NCBI GenBank assembly: GCA_963678925.1
Contig: OY787533.1
Coordinates: 682,001-746,000 of the forward strand
DNA length: 64,000 nucleotides
DNA from: G963665925 sp963678925
GTDB lineage: Bacteria > Bacillota > Clostridia > Peptostreptococcales > Acidaminobacteraceae
Direction: 5' to 3'
Position 1 is the stretch's first letter, and each line of letters starts with the position of its first letter. Shown piece by piece: positions 48,747 to 57,100 of this stretch. The notes under the pieces were generated by a model. The model worked only from the letters and a program-made list of their open reading frames with translations, was not told the origin of the DNA and made no database searches. The translations under genes and the position numbers were made by a program.

Positions 48747-50811
48747 CATCTTCCTCCATTGCCAGAAGCAGTGCGGCCTTTTGCTTTCTACGTCTGATTA
48801 TGAACCATGCACCGCCGCCCAGCACTACCACAGCAAGTACGACATAACCCCATGCCTTGGAACCGCCTTCGCCGTCTTCCAGCATCATGTCGTCTCCAAA
48901 GTCACCGCCTTGATCCATATCCCCTTCAAATGATGTGTCAAAATCCGACATGCCGCTTGCATAGAAGCTGAAAGGCCTTTCAACCGTTGACGGATTGCCA
49001 AGGGCATCTTCAAAGGTAAAGACGATGTTTCCAGTGACCTCGCCCTCTTCTTCGGGAATAATGGAAGCCATGAAATAATCACTGCTTCCCGACTCAAAAT
49101 TGCCCACAAAGTAAGTGCCGTCCTGTGATGTGAAATCGCCTTCAAGCTTTACGAACATGTTGTACATGTCAGAACGTCCCATATTGTAGAACTCAAGCTC
49201 TACGTCTGACGGAGAACCCACAAAGGCATCGAATGGTGCTGCCACGTCTCCTGTTTCCAGTCTTACAGGCTGTGATACTGAAATACCAAGACTCTCTTCT
49301 TCCTTGAAAGGCTGTTCTTGAGCGTCGTATGCATTCCCCTCACCGTCTTCATATTCCATAACCAGTTTCAGGTTATGGGTTTTCACCGCTGCATCCCGCT
49401 TTGTTTCAATTGGCAGAACGTACTCATAATAGCCTTGCCGCTCTATGCGCTCTATGAAGAAAGAGCTTGAGCTGTCAGCAGGACTGAATACACCTTCCTC
49501 AGAACTCACGGATACCTTGATATTCTTGACAAGATCATCTGAGCTCGTATTGAAGAATTTGAGGTGAAGATCAAACACCTCACCCGCCATGACTGCATCC
49601 CCTTCAAAGGAATAGTCATCTACGAGTATTTTGGGTCTTCCAAGTCCGCTCCTGCCATCTACACTGACACCGGCGTATTCCTTAAAATCCCTTTCTGTAT
49701 CATCTCCAGATGCGTTATATTTTATGACCAAGTTGATAGGATAATGCTCAGTTTGCATGTCTTCTCCAGCAGTCATAACAAATAGAAACGGTTCTGTCTG
49801 ACCAGACTTCATATCTCTTATGATTTGTACCGGTTTTGACTCAGGAATGAATCCATCAGGATAATCTACCGATATATCAACGAACTCAGCTTCGACGCCA
49901 GATTTGTTTTCCAATACACCCGAAATTTCAAATGAATCCCCAGCATTAACCTTATCTGGTGCAACCAGATCATTAACCACCAGCTCAACCGCTTTCGTGT
50001 CATTTCCTTGAACTGGAATATAAATATATGATGTTCTCGTATATTCCGCACCAACATCATCGTCATACTTCAAAGTGACTTCTAGTTCATATTCATCTGT
50101 TTTCGTACTTTTCGAAGGTTGAAGATAAAAATAAACCAACTGCTCATGATTCGCTTCAATTTCATCGATTGCTTGAATATCCATACCCTTATAAATATGA
50201 AGACCTTCCGGCGAAAATCCCGAAAGCGAAGCCCTGATATTATGGGCATTGCTTGTTCCTCTATTTCCGACAGTAAGAACAACAGCCTGATTTACACCAT
50301 CATGTGTTAGTGGTGTTTGTGTCATTCTATAATCTACAACACCAACTAGGGGCTCAACTTCATCATTGATAATTCTTATGTAGACGGAATCGGTCGTCCT
50401 GTATGTATCGCCAGGCAGACTTTCGTATTCAATTTCCAGTTCGATTTCGTAAACCTTTTCTTTTGCTGTAGGCGAAATCAATGGTTTAAAGTACGGATTC
50501 GCACCTTTATCTGTGATTTTATCCACTTTCGTCCATGGATTTGTATCAGTGAAAATGAAAGGCAACGAGTCTAGGTCACTAGAAATGGCTACCGTTATAT
50601 TTACTGCAGTTTTATCATCTGTTACAAGCGGAACACTAATGCGCGCTTCCTGACCTGCATAGACTTCTTGTATACCTGCAGTTATATCTACATGTACATT
50701 AGGATCAATGCTTTCAGCTGAGTAAACAGGCATACAAGCGAATATCAATTGAAATGTCAATACCCATAACATACTCCGTTTAAGACTCCTGTTCAATTTC
50801 ATGTTCAACAT
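48739..50811 (-). CDS. Membrane-anchored exoprotein with multiple CARDB-like repeats
   Basis: About 690 residues. A signal peptide (MLWVLTFQLIFACMPVYSAES) is followed by roughly five to six beta-sandwich repeats of CARDB/COG1361 type (for example VLTVGNRGTSNAHNIRASLSGF, LVNDLVAPDKVNAGDSFEISGVLENKSG, LHLKFFNTSSDDLVKNIKVSV, DVELEFYNMGRSDMYNMFVKLEG). A C-terminal helix (AWGYVVLAVVVLGGGAWFIIRRRKQK) anchors it. It sits between the ABC ATPase and permease genes with overlaps on both sides (31 and 8-11 bases), so it likely serves as the extracytoplasmic partner, where MacA-type proteins stand in other systems. ATG 50802 is an alternative start. Confidence 0.82.
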   Translation of the reverse strand: MLNMKLNRSLKRSMLWVLTFQLIFACMPVYSAESIDPNVHVDITAGIQEVYAGQEARISVPLVTDDKTAVNITVAISSDLDSLPFIFTDTNPWTKVDKITDKGANPYFKPLISPTAKEKVYEIELEIEYESLPGDTYRTTDSVYIRIINDEVEPLVGVVDYRMTQTPLTHDGVNQAVVLTVGNRGTSNAHNIRASLSGFSPEGLHIYKGMDIQAIDEIEANHEQLVYFYLQPSKSTKTDEYELEVTLKYDDDVGAEYTRTSYIYIPVQGNDTKAVELVVNDLVAPDKVNAGDSFEISGVLENKSGVEAEFVDISVDYPDGFIPESKPVQIIRDMKSGQTEPFLFVMTAGEDMQTEHYPINLVIKYNASGDDTERDFKEYAGVSVDGRSGLGRPKILVDDYSFEGDAVMAGEVFDLHLKFFNTSSDDLVKNIKVSVSSEEGVFSPADSSSSFFIERIERQGYYEYVLPIETKRDAAVKTHNLKLVMEYEDGEGNAYDAQEQPFKEEESLGISVSQPVRLETGDVAAPFDAFVGSPSDVELEFYNMGRSDMYNMFVKLEGDFTSQDGTYFVGNFESGSSDYFMASIIPEEEGEVTGNIVFTFEDALGNPSTVERPFSFYASGMSDFDTSFEGDMDQGGDFGDDMMLEDGEGGSKAWGYVVLAVVVLGGGAWFIIRRRKQKAALLLAMEEDDE

Positions 50812-51526
50812 GAACGTACCCCCTAATATCTTCTGTCTTTTCTTCGATTTTTTCAACGTCGCCATCGAGTATATATACAACCTTGTCAGCAAATCTTGCG
50901 ACTTCCTTATCATGGGTTACAATAATCAGTGTCTGGTTCTTGCTTCTCACCATTTGAAGCATTATCTGAAGTACTTCAGCAGAGGTTTTGGAATCCAGAT
51001 TGCCTGTGGGTTCATCGGCAAAAATTATTTCTGGCGATCCCATAAAAGCCCTGGCAATACCCACACGCTGCTGCTGACCACCAGACATTTGTGTCGGCTT
51101 GTGGAGCATATATTTTTTAAGTCCTACAGCCTTCAGCATTTCAAGCGCCTCCCTATCCCGCTTGGCTTTGGACACCTTCCTGAACATCAGGGGCAGACTG
51201 ACGTTTTCAAGCGCAGTCAACGATGACAGCAGGTTGTAGGACTGAAAAACAAACCCCACATGCTTCTGTCTAAGTTTTGCGAGCTGCTTTTCATTCATGG
51301 TCGTAATTTCATGCCCCTTGACCGCGATTGTGCCCTTGCTTGGTTTCTCAAGCCCAGCCATCATATTGAGCAGGGTTGATTTTCCTGAACCAGACGGGCC
51401 GAGTATGCAGCAGACCTCTCCCTGGAAAATATCCAGCGTCACTTTATTGAGCGCAATAACCTTTTCGGTTCCAATTCTATATACTTTTCTAAGATTTCTA
51501 ATTTTTAAGGCGATTTCCCGTTCCAC
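50780..51526 (-). CDS. MacB-like ABC transporter ATPase (LolD/MacB type)
   Basis: About 248 residues. Walker A ILGPSGSGKSTLLN, Q-loop FVFQSYNLLSSLTALEN, signature QMSGGQQQRVGIARAF, Walker B IIFADEPTGNLD and the switch histidine IIVTHDKEVA are all intact. The start is GTG 51526 with GGGAGG eight bases upstream; the in-frame extension upstream has no ribosome binding site and no family similarity. The acidic C-terminal tail beyond the usual end overlaps the CARDB gene by 32 bases. Confidence 0.9.
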   Translation of the reverse strand: MEREIALKIRNLRKVYRIGTEKVIALNKVTLDIFQGEVCCILGPSGSGKSTLLNMMAGLEKPSKGTIAVKGHEITTMNEKQLAKLRQKHVGFVFQSYNLLSSLTALENVSLPLMFRKVSKAKRDREALEMLKAVGLKKYMLHKPTQMSGGQQQRVGIARAFMGSPEIIFADEPTGNLDSKTSAEVLQIMLQMVRSKNQTLIIVTHDKEVARFADKVVYILDGDVEKIEEKTEDIRGYVHVEHEIEQES

Positions 51527-51580
51527 GAATCCGCCTCCCTTCTGTAACGATTGCTGTGACCTGCAGATGCAACACAAATT

Positions 51581-51603
51581 GAAGGCGTTCACGGAACACC
51601 TTC
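51581..51603. repeat. Inverted repeat upstream of the MacB-like operon
   Basis: GAAGGCGTTC-ACG-GAACACCTTC, ten-base arms with one G-T mismatch, about 55 bases before the GTG start of the ATPase gene. It could be an operator, for instance for the regulator acting on this transporter; there is no direct evidence. Confidence 0.5.
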
Positions 51604-51673
51604 AATAATATGGTAACACAATTATGGGATTGTATGGGTTACAGTATAGCTAAAAGCTGTGTCCATCCTGTGT

Positions 51674-54454
51674 CTAAAGATGGTAGGGAAGTGTGAAAAT
51701 CAGGCACAGCTCTTCATGGAGCACGCTGCTGATTTCTATGTTTCCTTCCAACTGGGTAACCGCTTCGAAGACCAGCGCCATACCCAGACCTCTCCCAGAT
51801 ACAATGTCACTTTCCTGCTTGACAGACACTTCAGGCGAAAAGACATGGCGCAGCAGGGTTGGTCTATCCATGGCATTTACCTCTTCAAGACTCAGATTTG
51901 TCGCTTCTGCAACACTCAGTTTCAGTTTTTCAAAATCCACGCCCGCGCCATCATCCGTCATTTTGATAACAATGTTGTCAGCCACCTTCTCAATGTTTAC
52001 TCGGATTGTTCCAGCGCGCGGTTTTCCTCTTTCATAACGCAGCTCCGGCTTTTCAATGCCATGGTCAACCATATTGCGAAGCACATGTACAAGGGCTTTT
52101 GAAAATCCGGTGTACTCACTTAAATCCACCAGGAACTTGCCGCCATCGATTTGGAGGGGGTTGATTTCTTTCCCTATGCTTCTGCCTAGCAGAACCACAT
52201 AGTCAATATAACCTTCGAATATTTTTCTAAAAGGATGGTGTTTCTCTGTGTACAGATTCCTGACAAGCACCTCTGCGTCCTCACCTAAAGTTTCTTCCAG
52301 CACAGTTACGACTTCATCAATTTTCATTCTTGAAAGTCGAACGGTATCTCTGTATTCATAAATATCAATGCCTTCATTCTCATAGATTTTTCTAAGTCGC
52401 GTATCTAAAACCTCAATCAGCTTGCACTGATGAATGTATTCTTTTAGGACTGCAGTCGTCTTCCACGCCTGGTCCATTATGTCCTGTTCCATCTCATGCA
52501 CATAGGCAATCACCTCTGAAAACCCGTACATGGAAAGCTGACCCTTGAAGTTGTGCAGCGACTTCATCACATTTTCCTCAAGCGCCTGCACATCTGTCTG
52601 CCCCTCAATAAAATACTCACTCTCCAGATTGCAGAAGAGCTCGATTCGATTATATATTCGCCAAAACTCCTGGGCATAAAGGACAATTTTCATATTGGTC
52701 CAGTTTTCCCGCGCTTCCACTTCAATCTGATTCATGAGTGATTTTTCATAGGATACGTCAGTCATGATGACCATAACCTGCTCCTTAAAATGCGTTTGAA
52801 TCGGTTTATACTCGATTTTAAGTTCTCGGTCCTTGACACGTATGGACTCAGGCAGCACACTCAAATAGCTTTCTCTTCGCAGGGCACTTTTCTCACCCAG
52901 GGCACGCTCTACTGCCAGACACAGCATAGAGACCGTTTCGCTCTGTGCTTCACCAATGACTTCCCAGAAGAGTTGGCCAGCCAGGTCCTGGCCCAAATAA
53001 ACCTGCGACAGGTTGCTGTAGCCCACTTGAATTCTTGATGCACTATCCAGGGACAGGAAGGCCTGACCAGAGTGGTCCAGCAGTAATTTGATATCTTCAG
53101 TCCGTTCGTTGACCTTGCTGTCCAGCTGGGCATTGAGTTCTTCAAGAGACTCCTTGGTCTGAACAAGTTCAAAATTCTTGCTTTGAAGCTTGAGCGCACT
53201 ACGCTTCAGAGCATCTGCCAAATCAAGATTTACGCTGAAGGTCTCAGAATATCTCAGTCCCAGCACAAGGGCGTGGAAGAAGATAAAGAGAAAAAGACCG
53301 AAATTTGAAAACTGTTCATTGAACATGTCAAAGAAATTGGTGAAAAACACCAGCAGGGACAGATATATGCCCGCGACGGTCATCTTAAGGCCTCTTGAGC
53401 CGTTTCTCATATGAAATGCCAGCATGATCATGGAGTACATGAAAATTACAATACCTACAGCAATATAAGTATAGATAAACCAAATGTAATTTGGACTGGA
53501 CACCATGACCGCCCTCGCCGTAAACGTAAGCAGCAGCATGACCTGAAGCAGTCTTTCAAAGGGTGTGTCCTGCCTTTTCACATCAAGCAGAATAATGTAT
53601 CTGAGCATAAGCAGAATTGTTACAGAGGCTAAAAAATACCCCATCTGTCCCATGGCATACCAGTCCAGCTTTGGAAAGACACCGTAAATTGCGCGTTCCC
53701 CAAAAAAAGTCAGGGTAATGGCGAGAAATATGGCAAACAGACCAAAGTGCAGTGTGGACTTCTCCTCTTTTCTAATTGAATAAACAGCAATATGATAAGC
53801 ACCAGTGAGTATTGATATTGCAATGATCATATACTCCTGCAAATGGCTGTTGACCTGCCTTTGCATAATCTGCTCCGGCGAGCCGATAATCAGAGGTTTG
53901 CCAATTCCGATGTATGAAAAATGATAATTTGCAACCTGAATAACCACCCACGTGTTTTCGTCAAATGGCGGGAGTATGACACGCTGCGGTGTCATATGGG
54001 GCAAAAAGACTTCCATGCGCGGGTCAACACGCCCATTGCTAGCCAGAAGCTTTCCGTCTACCCAGAGTTTGTATGCACTGCTGATGACCGGGATTTCCAT
54101 TGCCACAATCTGTGATGCTTTGGGCGGATTCATTTCAAAAACATAGGTCCCGTATCCATGGGCACCAAAGGTCTTGATGGGCAGATGCTTGTCCACGCGA
54201 ACAAACTGCACATTTTCCATTTCATCTTCGAGCAGTTCGTCATCATATAATATTTTATCTTTAAAATAGGCAAATTCTCCGCTTATTTGCGCTGGCCCGC
54301 CAGATGAAAAATTATAGTCCGCAATATCCAGCTTTCCCTCAGTGGCGACGATTGTGTTCAGGCCAACATTCTTATAGGGAATACTCAGAATGAAAACGCC
54401 AAAGCCAACCAACATGATTGTCAGCAGCCAGACAAATTTGTATGTCGGTTTCAT
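51674..54454 (-). CDS. 7TMR-DISM sensor kinase with HPt and CheA-type ATPase domains
   Basis: A 926-residue membrane kinase. One N-terminal helix (8-25), an extracytoplasmic 7TMR-DISM sensory domain (about 30-200), seven helices (about 205-400), a coiled coil (about 405-455) and a PAS-like region (about 456-570) precede an HPt-like segment with candidate phosphorylated His634 (KSLHNFKGQLSMYGF). The ATPase domain (about 780-926) has a CheA-like N box (ALVHVLRNMVDHGIE) and G boxes (DDGAGVD, GRGLGMALV). No response regulator is adjacent. ATG 54454 follows AGAGGTGA; longer in-frame starts lack one. Confidence 0.87.
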   Translation of the reverse strand: MKPTYKFVWLLTIMLVGFGVFILSIPYKNVGLNTIVATEGKLDIADYNFSSGGPAQISGEFAYFKDKILYDDELLEDEMENVQFVRVDKHLPIKTFGAHGYGTYVFEMNPPKASQIVAMEIPVISSAYKLWVDGKLLASNGRVDPRMEVFLPHMTPQRVILPPFDENTWVVIQVANYHFSYIGIGKPLIIGSPEQIMQRQVNSHLQEYMIIAISILTGAYHIAVYSIRKEEKSTLHFGLFAIFLAITLTFFGERAIYGVFPKLDWYAMGQMGYFLASVTILLMLRYIILLDVKRQDTPFERLLQVMLLLTFTARAVMVSSPNYIWFIYTYIAVGIVIFMYSMIMLAFHMRNGSRGLKMTVAGIYLSLLVFFTNFFDMFNEQFSNFGLFLFIFFHALVLGLRYSETFSVNLDLADALKRSALKLQSKNFELVQTKESLEELNAQLDSKVNERTEDIKLLLDHSGQAFLSLDSASRIQVGYSNLSQVYLGQDLAGQLFWEVIGEAQSETVSMLCLAVERALGEKSALRRESYLSVLPESIRVKDRELKIEYKPIQTHFKEQVMVIMTDVSYEKSLMNQIEVEARENWTNMKIVLYAQEFWRIYNRIELFCNLESEYFIEGQTDVQALEENVMKSLHNFKGQLSMYGFSEVIAYVHEMEQDIMDQAWKTTAVLKEYIHQCKLIEVLDTRLRKIYENEGIDIYEYRDTVRLSRMKIDEVVTVLEETLGEDAEVLVRNLYTEKHHPFRKIFEGYIDYVVLLGRSIGKEINPLQIDGGKFLVDLSEYTGFSKALVHVLRNMVDHGIEKPELRYERGKPRAGTIRVNIEKVADNIVIKMTDDGAGVDFEKLKLSVAEATNLSLEEVNAMDRPTLLRHVFSPEVSVKQESDIVSGRGLGMALVFEAVTQLEGNIEISSVLHEELCLIFTLPYHL

Positions 54455-54575
54455 ACCAATCACCTCTATCAGAAATTGTACCCATCGTAGGCCGCAGCAA
54501 TCCACACTTTTGAATTGTCTGTGGAATTGAACGGCCTGCAAGTTGACCGGACGCCTTTGCCTTTTCCTAAAATCA

Positions 54576-54610
54576 AAAAGACCCCGAATCTGATGATGAT
54601 CCAGGGTCTT
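54576..54610 (-). terminator. Intrinsic terminator of the small-gene cluster
   Basis: AAGACCC/GGGTCTT stem with a long loop holding further weak pairing (54579-54610), followed on the minus strand by TTTTTGATTTT. It lies 28 bases after the stop of the 39-residue ORF and supports that cluster being transcribed. Confidence 0.75.
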
Positions 54611-54637
54611 CAATATATCATTTATGCGTCTTAACGC

Positions 54638-54757
54638 TTACCGAGCTATAGCTTTATGCATACGTGCCTGAGGTTTGCACGACGCTTTAAATGGTTTTTC
54701 AGATGGTGTTTTTCTGATTTTAAGATTTATTTCAATTTGGTCAAATTTAAATTTCAT
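54638..54757 (-). CDS. Small basic protein, 39 residues
   Basis: I do not recognise it. The product begins MKFKFDQIEINLKIRKTPSE and is rich in Lys/Arg with one cysteine. GGGGG lies seven bases before ATG 54757. Its N-terminus (IEINLKIRKT) closely parallels that of the 53-residue product at 54931-55092 (LEVRVEIRKK), suggesting two related peptides from one operon. An intrinsic terminator follows. Confidence 0.6.
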   Translation of the reverse strand: MKFKFDQIEINLKIRKTPSEKPFKASCKPQARMHKAIAR

Positions 54758-54768
54758 TATGTTTCCCC

Positions 54769-54897
54769 CTAAGCAGCGCTTCTTCTTGTTTTCAAGTGCG
54801 CATTCCCGCTTGCACTCGCCTTCGTGTGTCGTCTCTCATGATGGTGGTAACCAAAATATGTTATCAGCTGACATTGTCCTTTTACCCTAGCCTTCAT
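54769..54897 (-). CDS. Small His/Arg-rich protein, 42 residues
   Basis: I do not recognise it. The product begins MKARVKGQCQLITYFGYHHH and is strongly basic, with six histidines and a single cysteine. AGAGGGGG lies six bases before ATG 54897. It is placed between the two related small ORFs, 11 bases before the next and 33 bases after the previous. Coding status rests on the ribosome binding site and operon position only. Confidence 0.5.
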   Translation of the reverse strand: MKARVKGQCQLITYFGYHHHERRHTKASASGNAHLKTRRSAA

Positions 54898-54930
54898 GAT
54901 GACCCCCTCTCTGGCGCTTAACGGCGCCTC

Positions 54931-55092
54931 TTATGCACCAAAGAAATAGTCTGTGTTGACTTTCTCCTTAGTCTTGTCGTAGTGTTTGATTGCCTGCTGA
55001 TTTTTGTAAACACGCTCAGCAGCATTCATATTTGTAGTTCTTTTTTTTCTGATTTCTACACGTACTTCTAGTTTGCCTACGTTCATTCTCAT
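54931..55092 (-). CDS. Small basic protein, 53 residues
   Basis: I do not recognise it. The product begins MRMNVGKLEVRVEIRKKRTT, continues as a charged helical segment (AAERVYKNQQAIKHYDKTKEK) and ends DYFFGA. GGAGGGAC lies five bases before ATG 55092. It resembles the 39-residue product downstream in the [IL]EV/INxxIRK pattern. Cytoplasmic; no cysteines. Confidence 0.65.
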   Translation of the reverse strand: MRMNVGKLEVRVEIRKKRTTNMNAAERVYKNQQAIKHYDKTKEKVNTDYFFGA

Positions 55093-55160
55093 GAAAAGTC
55101 CCTCCATTTTCTGTCTTTTTCAAATTCTCTCTTTGTCTTCTCTGTTTTCACCGCTACCAT
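55089..55160 (-). CDS. Possible 23-residue ORF overlapping the 53-residue gene
   Basis: Begins MVAVKTEKTKREFEKDRKW and stops inside the start of the next gene as ATGA. It lacks a convincing ribosome binding site, though a strong AGGAGGG about 45 bases further upstream precedes only a 7-codon reading frame (GTG 55194 to 55171). It may be a short coupled peptide or simply the leader. Low confidence. Confidence 0.25.
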   Translation of the reverse strand: MVAVKTEKTKREFEKDRKWRDFS

Positions 55161-55287
55161 TATTGGGATATTATCCTGCAATCACCTTAATCACTTGAAA
55201 TCCCTCCTTTTCAAGTTTTGCTATGTGAATACACTAAGTGTACTTCCTTCTTCATCCATTTCATTCTTTAAATGTAAGTTGTGTATA

Positions 55288-55318
55288 AAAAAAGCCCGCA
55301 GACAGTGTCTGCGGGCTT
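55288..55318 (-). terminator. Intrinsic terminator, second of a tandem pair
   Basis: AAGCCCGCAGACA/TGTCTGCGGGCTT stem, followed on the minus strand by T7. It lies about 70 bases after the 43-residue CxxC peptide gene, behind a first terminator at 55327-55356. Confidence 0.9.
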
Positions 55319-55326
55319 GTTGGCAC

Positions 55327-55356
55327 AAAAAACCCGTAGGAACAGACCTACGGGCA
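55327..55356 (-). terminator. Intrinsic terminator, first of a tandem pair
   Basis: CCCGTAGG/CCTACGGG stem (55333-55355), followed on the minus strand by T6. It is the first terminator met after the 43-residue peptide gene; a second follows 10 bases later. Confidence 0.88.
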
Positions 55357-55386
55357 ATCATTGAAAGGGGTTGTATAAGAAAAAGT

Positions 55387-55518
55387 CTATTTTTCTTCCG
55401 ATCCAATATTAAACATATCGCAGGTCGCGCACTGTCCAAATGATGTAATTGTTCTTCCTAGTGTTCCATGATCCGTAAAATCGGCTGTAATAATTTGTGG
55501 TGTAGTTAATTTAATCAT
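55387..55518 (-). CDS. Small CxxC peptide, 43 residues
   Basis: I do not recognise it. The product starts MIKLTTPQIITADFTDHGTL and ends with a FGQCATCDMFNIG segment carrying a CxxC pair, then an acidic tail. AAAGGAGG lies seven bases before ATG 55518, one of the best ribosome binding sites in the window, and two tandem terminators follow, so it is very probably a real monocistronic gene. The CxxC could bind a metal or be modified, but no maturase or transporter gene adjoins it. Confidence 0.7.
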   Translation of the reverse strand: MIKLTTPQIITADFTDHGTLGRTITSFGQCATCDMFNIGSEEK

Positions 55519-55798
55519 GTTGCGACCTCCTTTCGTCTAATATTTTAATCTTCATGGGTAGTATATAACCCACTCCTCCTAAAGGCAAACAATATATTCC
55601 TTTTGTAAACGTTTTGTAACACACGTGATATATTCTGTTAACATTAAAGATTTTTTAATTGCTTGTTCATTCAGGTCCATTTCATGCGCACCCCTTGAAA
55701 TGGCTAGTGTAATCTTAGCTCTTTTCAGATATAATAGTATGTGACACATGTATTGACAAAAGGGGCACTATGAAAGTTTAAGAATACGGGGGACAAGA

Positions 55799-56044
55799 AT
55801 GAAAAAATTCGATTTGCTTGAAAAACGACAGGAACTGAATGCAAATCGCGTGCGAGATACACGTGAGACAACAGGAATGCGCATTACGAAAATCGGCGTA
55901 GGCTCAGTAGGCGGTTTCATGCTTTGGTCTGCCTGCTCCACAGTTCCCATGACCAGTCTTGCACACAATATTGTAAATGCGGTAATCGCTGCTTCTGTAC
56001 TCTCTTACCTATGGTTTTCAGGTGCAATCAGACCTAGAAAGTAA
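55799..56044 (+). CDS. Small membrane protein, 81 residues
   Basis: Not recognised. A charged N-terminus (MKKFDLLEKRQELNANRVRDTRETTGMR) is followed by two hydrophobic segments (GVGSVGGFMLWSACSTV and NIVNAVIAASVLSYLWFSG) and a basic end, so it is probably inserted in the membrane. GGGGGAC lies before ATG 55799. A three-codon frame (ATG AAA GTT TAA, 55770-55781) with its own AAAGGGG precedes it. The 280-base gap upstream holds divergent promoter-like AT-rich sequence (TATAAT near 55729) and no other gene. Confidence 0.65.
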   Translation: MKKFDLLEKRQELNANRVRDTRETTGMRITKIGVGSVGGFMLWSACSTVPMTSLAHNIVNAVIAASVLSYLWFSGAIRPRK

Positions 56045-56077
56045 TGACCCTGAAGCATAAATGACTAAAAAATGATA

Positions 56078-56124
56078 AAGGATGGCTTCTTTCCCTATTA
56101 CCGGGTAAGATGCCATCCTTTTTT
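56078..56124 (+). terminator. Intrinsic terminator between convergent genes
   Basis: AAGGATGGC/GCCATCCTT arms with a 24-base loop and TTTTTT on the plus strand. It ends the 81-residue gene; the 3' end of the convergent BrkB-family gene overlaps its far arm. Confidence 0.85.
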
Positions 56125-56953
56125 ACTCTACCTGCTTGCGGTTCATTAAGTAATGGTTGATTTCAGCACCAAACAGCAGAATGATGCTGGAAAGATACAG
56201 CCATACCATCAGTACAATAACGGCTGCTATGGACCCGTAGATAATGGTAAAACGGCTGAAATTCTGTACAAAATATGAAAACGCAAAAGAAATCGTCAAC
56301 CAGCCAATCAGAGAAAACAGTGTCCCTGGAAGCGCCCGCCTGATTCCGATTCTGGTATTTGGAAAAACAACGTGCACAGATCCAAAGACGATGGTCAGAA
56401 AGCCCAGAACCCATACCCACCGCACCGATGTGAAAAGACTTACGAAAAGGCTCGGTATATAAAAGTATTTCCCAATAAAAGCAAAGACATCCTTGCTCAT
56501 GCTGGGAAGTACCAGAGCAAAGGCTATTGCCAGCGCAAAGAGAAAGGTATAGAACATGCCCAGAAACCGCGTCGAGAAATAGCCCCGCGTCTCTTCGACC
56601 TCATAGACAATATTCAGTGCGCGCATGAGTGCGTTTATGGATTTCGAAGCCGTCCATAGGGCCGCAATGATTGAAACGGAAATGACGCTTGTTGATCCCG
56701 AAGCGGCAATGTCTGTAATGTAGTCCTGTATGATTTTTGCAGCAGCCGGGGGCATCAGACGCGCGAGGTTGTTCATCATCCACAGGTTCTCTATGGAAAA
56801 CCAGCTGATTAGGGCCACCAGAAATATCAGGAAGGGAAAGAGTGACAGCATGAAAAAATATGACATTTGGGCACTGAAGGCAGTTATGTGATGCACGCGG
56901 TACCTTCTGCGCATTTCGCTTATGAAGCTCAGGGTTGTATAGAGTCTGCCCAT
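56123..56953 (-). CDS. YihY/virulence factor BrkB family membrane protein
   Basis: About 276 residues with six membrane helices of the YihY/BrkB family (historically and wrongly called ribonuclease BN). Typical are HITAFSAQMSYFFMLSLFPFLIFLVALI, ALWTASKSINALMRALNIVYEVEE and GSIAAVIVLMVWLYLSSIILLFGAEIN. Its role is unclear across the family. ATG 56953 follows AGGAGGG. Confidence 0.9.
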   Translation of the reverse strand: MGRLYTTLSFISEMRRRYRVHHITAFSAQMSYFFMLSLFPFLIFLVALISWFSIENLWMMNNLARLMPPAAAKIIQDYITDIAASGSTSVISVSIIAALWTASKSINALMRALNIVYEVEETRGYFSTRFLGMFYTFLFALAIAFALVLPSMSKDVFAFIGKYFYIPSLFVSLFTSVRWVWVLGFLTIVFGSVHVVFPNTRIGIRRALPGTLFSLIGWLTISFAFSYFVQNFSRFTIIYGSIAAVIVLMVWLYLSSIILLFGAEINHYLMNRKQVE

Positions 56954-57022
56954 GATATCCCTCCTATTTATTAACATTGTATCCTTATTTCCTTATAATT
57001 TCATTAAAATTTGCTCGTTTCG

Positions 57023-57052
57023 TTGAAACTCCATATCCTTAGGAGGTATGAT
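57023..57052 (+). promoter_or_regulatory. Sigma-A-type promoter of hflK-hflC
   Basis: TTGAAA (57023-57028), an 18-base spacer and TATGAT (57047-57052), placing the start near 57059, about 40 bases ahead of hflK. An AGGAGG inside the spacer is therefore not a ribosome binding site. Confidence 0.65.
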
Positions 57053-57100
57053 TAAGGTAGACTTCCATTTGCTTATGCACTGGAATAAAGGAGGATATTT

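Noticed and set aside
54675..55443. Plus-strand open frames of 71 and 82 codons (54675-54890 and 55195-55443)
   Set aside because: They lack ribosome binding sites, run through intrinsic-terminator hairpins and are opposite better-supported small minus-strand genes; the residue composition looks like antisense.
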